Origin: an uncultured Paracoccaceae bacterium
GTDB taxonomy: Bacteria; Pseudomonadota; Alphaproteobacteria; Rhodobacterales; Rhodobacteraceae
Assembly (NCBI GenBank): GCA_937924905.1
Contig: CALDUK010000009.1
Location: forward strand, 1 to 64,000
Reading direction: 5' to 3'
DNA length: 64,000 nucleotides
How positions within the stretch are numbered: the first letter of the stretch is position 1; every line of letters starts with the position of its first letter. The notes under the pieces are model-generated. The model saw only the letters and a program-made list of their open reading frames with translations, ran no database searches and was not told the DNA's origin. Shown piece by piece: positions 60,867 to 64,000 of the stretch. A program made the position numbers and the translations under genes.

Positions 60867-62201
60867 ATGATTGACCTCTACCAGACACAACGCGCCATGC
60901 GGTCCATGCGTCGGATTGCCATTCAGCGCGGGGCGATTGCCGTTCTGGATGTCGGGACGTCGAAGATTGCCTGTCTGATCCTGCGTTTTGACGGGCAGGA
61001 CCGCCGGGTCGAAGGCGAAGGCATCGGGTCGATGGCGGGTCAGACCCAGTTTCGTGTCATCGGCGCCGCGACCACGCGGTCGCGCGGCATCGAATTGGGC
61101 GAAACCTGCGCGGTTCAGGAAACGGAACGCGCCATCAGAACCGCTGTTCAGGCCGCCCAGAAAATGGCGAATGTCCGGGTCGATCATGTCATTGCCAGCC
61201 TGTCGGGCGGGCAACCGCGGTCTTATGGGTTGGCGGGGATGGTAAATGTCGAAGGCGACATCGTCAGCGAAGCCGATGTGGCGCGGGTTCTGGCGTCTTG
61301 CGATGTACCCGATTACGGCAGCGACCGGGAAATTCTGCATGCACAGCCCGTGAACTTTGCGCTGGATCACCGCTCGGGCCTGATTGACCCCCGTGATCAA
61401 ATCGGACAGCGCTTGGCCTGCGATATGCATATGCTGACCGTCGACCGGGCGGTGATTGAAAACCTGATTTACTGCCTGAAACGCTGCGATCTGGAGTTGG
61501 CGGGTTTGGCAAATTCGGCCTATGTGTCGGCGATGTCGGCCCTGGTCGAGGACGAACAGGAATTGGGGGCGGCCTGTATTGACCTTGGCGGTGGCACGAC
61601 CGGAATTTCGATCTTTATGAAAAAACACATGATCTATGCCGACGCGTTGCGCATGGGTGGGGTGCATGTCACGCAGGATATTTCGCGCGGTCTTCAGGTG
61701 TCGATGGCAGTGGCCGAACGGATCAAGGCATTTCACGGCGGCGTGGTGGCAACCGGCATGGATGATCGCGAGATGATCGAGATTGGCGGCGAAACCGGCG
61801 ATTGGGAACATGACCGGCGCAAGGTCAGCCGGGCCGAGTTGATCGGGATCATTCGCCCCCGGATCGAGGAAATTCTGGAAGAGGTACGGTTGCGTCTGGA
61901 TGCGGCCGGATTTGAACACCTGCCGTCGCAGCAGATTGTTTTGACGGGTGGGGCCAGCCAGATTTCCGGGCTGGACACGCTTGCGCCCAAGATATTGGGC
62001 CAGCAAGTGCGCGTTGGCCGGCCATTGCGGGTGCATGGGTTGCCCCAGGCGGCGACCGGTTCAGCGTTCGCAGGTGCGGTAGGATTGTCGCTTTTCGCGG
62101 CCCATCCGCAGGACGAATGGTGGGATTTCGAAATGCCATCCGAGACCGGCGCGCCCCGATCGCTGCGTCGCGCGGTGCGCTGGTTCAAGGAAAACTTCTG
62201 A
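60867..62201 (+). CDS. ftsA: Cell division protein FtsA
   Basis: FtsA is the actin-like protein that tethers FtsZ to the membrane. The 444 residues include the phosphate-1 loop AVLDVGTSKIACLIL near 28-42, the FtsA-specific 1C (SHS2) insert near 100-180, the phosphate-2 motif CIDLGGGTTGISIF near 233, and ATP-site DSAL-type TGGASQISGL near 355. The last residues RRAVRWFKENF are the C-terminal amphipathic membrane-targeting helix. A GAGGAAAA ribosome site precedes the ATG. Confidence 0.97.
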   Translation: MIDLYQTQRAMRSMRRIAIQRGAIAVLDVGTSKIACLILRFDGQDRRVEGEGIGSMAGQTQFRVIGAATTRSRGIELGETCAVQETERAIRTAVQAAQKMANVRVDHVIASLSGGQPRSYGLAGMVNVEGDIVSEADVARVLASCDVPDYGSDREILHAQPVNFALDHRSGLIDPRDQIGQRLACDMHMLTVDRAVIENLIYCLKRCDLELAGLANSAYVSAMSALVEDEQELGAACIDLGGGTTGISIFMKKHMIYADALRMGGVHVTQDISRGLQVSMAVAERIKAFHGGVVATGMDDREMIEIGGETGDWEHDRRKVSRAELIGIIRPRIEEILEEVRLRLDAAGFEHLPSQQIVLTGGASQISGLDTLAPKILGQQVRVGRPLRVHGLPQAATGSAFAGAVGLSLFAAHPQDEWWDFEMPSETGAPRSLRRAVRWFKENF

Positions 62202-62620
62202 TATGCCGATGCGTTTGGACAGGCAGACAGGCCGGTGCGGCGCGGGTCTTTTCCCAAGACGGGGGGGACCGAATCTGGTATTGTTTTTGCAAGGTTCGAA
62301 GACAGAGCCACGAGGCAGCGAGCAGCTCCTCAGATAGCGAAGCACAACTATAACGTGTGGGCATGGCCCGCATGATGCGCACTGATCTGTGAAGATTGTG
62401 CGCTAAGTTCCTGTGAAACACAGGATATTGCGGTTTGCCCGATATGCTGGGTGGGGTTCACAAAAAATTGCCACATTTCGTGGTTTGGGCTTCAAATTGG
62501 GGTGACCTAGGGGCGGCTTTTGGGTATGGTCGGCCCACCCATAAACCGGCTTTGAAGCCGAAAAACTGGAAGCGCCTCTGCCCGGTGGCGTGCAAACAAG
62601 AATAAACAGGCGGACGATCC
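62202..62620 (+). other. 419-base ftsA-ftsZ intergenic region
   Basis: No gene is supported here; a 44-codon frame at 62203 has no recognisable product. Dyads noted are CCAC-N5-GTGG at 62471-62483, TGGGT-N11-ACCCA at 62521-62541 and CGGCTT-TG-AAGCCG at 62547-62560. TTGCCACATTT at 62468-62478 is identical to a segment upstream of the outer-membrane protein gene. Probably carries ftsZ-specific promoters and control elements. Confidence 0.5.
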
Positions 62621-64000
62621 ATGACTTTGAATTTGACGATGCCAACCTACGAAGAGTTGAAACCGAGAATTACGGTCTTTGGTGTGGGCGGCGCTGGCGG
62701 CAACGCCGTGAACAACATGATTGAGAAGAAGCTGGAAGGCGTGGAATTTGTCGTCGCCAATACTGACGCCCAGGCGCTTCAGCAATCGAACGCCACGACC
62801 AAAATCCAGATGGGTGTGAAAGTCACCGAAGGTTTGGGCGCGGGTGCACGCCCAACCGTGGGTGCCGCCGCTGCCGAAGAAACCATCGAAGAAATCGTTG
62901 ACCAACTGGCGGGCGCGCACATGTGCTTTATCACCGCCGGCATGGGGGGCGGGACCGGCACCGGGGCCGCGCCGATCATAGCGCAGGCCGCCCGCGAGTT
63001 GGGTGTTCTGACCGTTGGCGTTGTGACCAAGCCTTTTCAGTTCGAAGGCGCAAAGCGCATGCGGCAGGCTGAAGACGGCGTCGAAGCGCTGCAAAAGATG
63101 GTTGATACGCTGATCATCATTCCGAACCAGAACCTGTTCCGTCTGGCCAATGAAAAGACAACCTTCACCGAGGCGTTCAGCATGGCAGACGATGTGCTGC
63201 ACCAGGGCGTCAAAGGTGTGACAGATCTGATGGTGCGCCCTGGCCTGATCAACCTGGATTTTGCCGATGTTCGCGCTGTGATGGACGAAATGGGCAAGGC
63301 GATGATGGGCACGGGCGAAGCCGATGGCGAAGATCGTGCGGTTCAGGCCGCCGAAAAGGCCATTGCCAACCCGCTTTTGGACGAAATCAGCCTGAAAGGC
63401 GCGAAAGGCGTTCTGATCAATATCACAGGCGGCGAAGACCTGACCTTGTTCGAGCTGGACGAGGCGGCCAATCGCATCCGCGAAGAAGTCGACGCCGAAG
63501 CCAACATCATTGTCGGGTCTACGATGGAGGCCGAAATGTCGGGCCGGATGCGCGTCAGCGTTGTGGCCACTGGCATTGACGCCGCTATTTCGTCAGCAAC
63601 GCCACCTGTGCGTCAGGTGACCGAACAGCCCGCGGTTGCAGCCGCGCAACCGATGGTCGCGCCGGTCCCGACCGCGCCGCAGCCGGTCGCGCAAATGCAG
63701 GCCGTCGAAGACGAACCGACGTTGTTTGAAACGGTGAACGCGCCGCAAGCTGTGGATGATGGATTACCCCCGCCGGCCTATCAACCCGCGCCCGAGCAGC
63801 CAGCGGTGGCTGAACAGCCTGCAACGGCGGGCACCCCGTCGCGCGAAGCATTGGCGCGGTTGGAACGTGTGACCGGACGTGCGCCGGGCTCTATGGCCCA
63901 GCACGTGCCGGGCGAAGCGCGGTATGCGACGCAGCAGCAACCCCGTCAGATGCAGCCCGAGGCGGATCGCCCCAAATTCGGGATCAACACATTGATCAAC
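62621..64000 (+). CDS. ftsZ: Cell division protein FtsZ, 3-prime end outside window
   Basis: The tubulin-like GTPase that forms the division ring. The 460 codons in view open with [21 protein letters not shown], then the GTP motifs [13 protein letters not shown] near 21-33 and the tubulin signature [12 protein letters not shown] near 107, with the T7 synergy region [11 protein letters not shown] near 210. After about residue 325 begins a long Pro/Ala/Gln-rich linker typical of alphaproteobacterial FtsZ. The frame runs off the end of the window with no stop, so the conserved C-terminal peptide is not seen. It follows ftsA after 419 bases. Confidence 0.97.
   Translation, partial: MTLNLTMPTYEELKPRITVFGVGGAGGNAVNNMIEKKLEGVEFVVANTDAQALQQSNATTKIQMGVKVTEGLGAGARPTVGAAAAEETIEEIVDQLAGAHMCFITAGMGGGTGTGAAPIIAQAARELGVLTVGVVTKPFQFEGAKRMRQAEDGVEALQKMVDTLIIIPNQNLFRLANEKTTFTEAFSMADDVLHQGVKGVTDLMVRPGLINLDFADVRAVMDEMGKAMMGTGEADGEDRAVQAAEKAIANPLLDEISLKGAKGVLINITGGEDLTLFELDEAANRIREEVDAEANIIVGSTMEAEMSGRMRVSVVATGIDAAISSATPPVRQVTEQPAVAAAQPMVAPVPTAPQPVAQMQAVEDEPTLFETVNAPQAVDDGLPPPAYQPAPEQPAVAEQPATAGTPSREALARLERVTGRAPGSMAQHVPGEARYATQQQPRQMQPEADRPKFGINTLIN

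Noticed and set aside
60399-62036. A 545-codon open frame on the minus strand across ftsQ and ftsA
   Set aside because: It lies entirely antisense to two well-recognised genes and its product is low-complexity and His/Arg/Gln-rich. Long antisense frames are common opposite GC-rich genes.
62203-62337. A 44-codon frame just after ftsA
   Set aside because: No ribosome site and an Arg/Gly-rich product; lies in a region better explained as ftsZ control sequence.

Overview
The window is an ordinary-density stretch of an alphaproteobacterial chromosome, almost certainly family Rhodobacteraceae (Roseobacter group). The evidence is GC-rich codon use, gene families typical of or restricted to that order (DUF2484 beside murB, DUF2842, DUF2948 between murA and hisD, the yceD-rpmF-plsX-fabH-ihfA-merR order, a double-length dCTP deaminase), an alphaproteobacterial GTTC-N7-GTTC SOS box at uvrA, and two VPLPA-CTERM proteins. 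All assignments come from reading sequence and recalling families; no searches were run.

Layout. 0-3.6 kb: a tightly overlapping four-gene operon with a divergent WaaA-like GT30 glycosyltransferase, a Gfo/Idh/MocA oxidoreductase, an acylneuraminate (CMP-sugar) cytidylyltransferase and an SDR enzyme, suggesting synthesis and transfer of an acidic surface sugar. 3.6-6.2 kb: a mosaic outer-membrane beta-barrel protein behind a palindrome-rich leader. 6.2-11.4 kb: tRNA-Leu, prfB, a small membrane protein, a bactofilin/M23 peptidase pair, a DUF455 ferritin-like protein and a Bcp-type peroxiredoxin. 11.4-24.9 kb: a giant AsmA/DUF3971 protein, queA, an MFS carrier, DUF924, lpdA, a small VPLPA-CTERM protein, an SLC13-type carrier, a tautomerase/DUF1127 pair and a divergent winged-helix/TPR regulator. 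25-37.5 kb: uvrA with an SOS box, xthA, a Ser/Thr kinase, an A-type Fe-S carrier, then dgt-argS-SPOR-nagZ-scpA-scpB. 37.5-43.5 kb: dCTP deaminase, tRNA-Pro, the merR-ihfA-fabH-plsX-rpmF-yceD operon (minus strand) and bamE. 43.5-50.5 kb: msrB, an OlsB-like acyltransferase with a perfect CRP-type palindrome upstream, an ABC-F ATPase, a Cys-motif protein, a 55-residue membrane peptide, rplM-rpsI, DUF2842, hisA, DUF2147 and tRNA-Thr. 50.5-57.6 kb: murA-DUF2948-hisD, a lipoprotein, sufE, DUF1638 plus a corrinoid protein, and a GDSL VPLPA-CTERM esterase. 57.8-64 kb: the distal dcw cluster DUF2484-murB-ddl-ftsQ-ftsA-ftsZ, with ftsZ cut by the window end.

Most genes are housekeeping: cell envelope and division, translation, lipid synthesis, DNA repair and thiol or Fe-S maintenance. 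The accessory or poorly understood parts are the nonulosonate-like operon, the mosaic outer-membrane protein, the two VPLPA-CTERM proteins, the corrinoid/DUF1638 pair without a methyltransferase, the orphan kinase and several peptides of 48-55 residues. I saw no insertion sequence, prophage, CRISPR array or rRNA operon.
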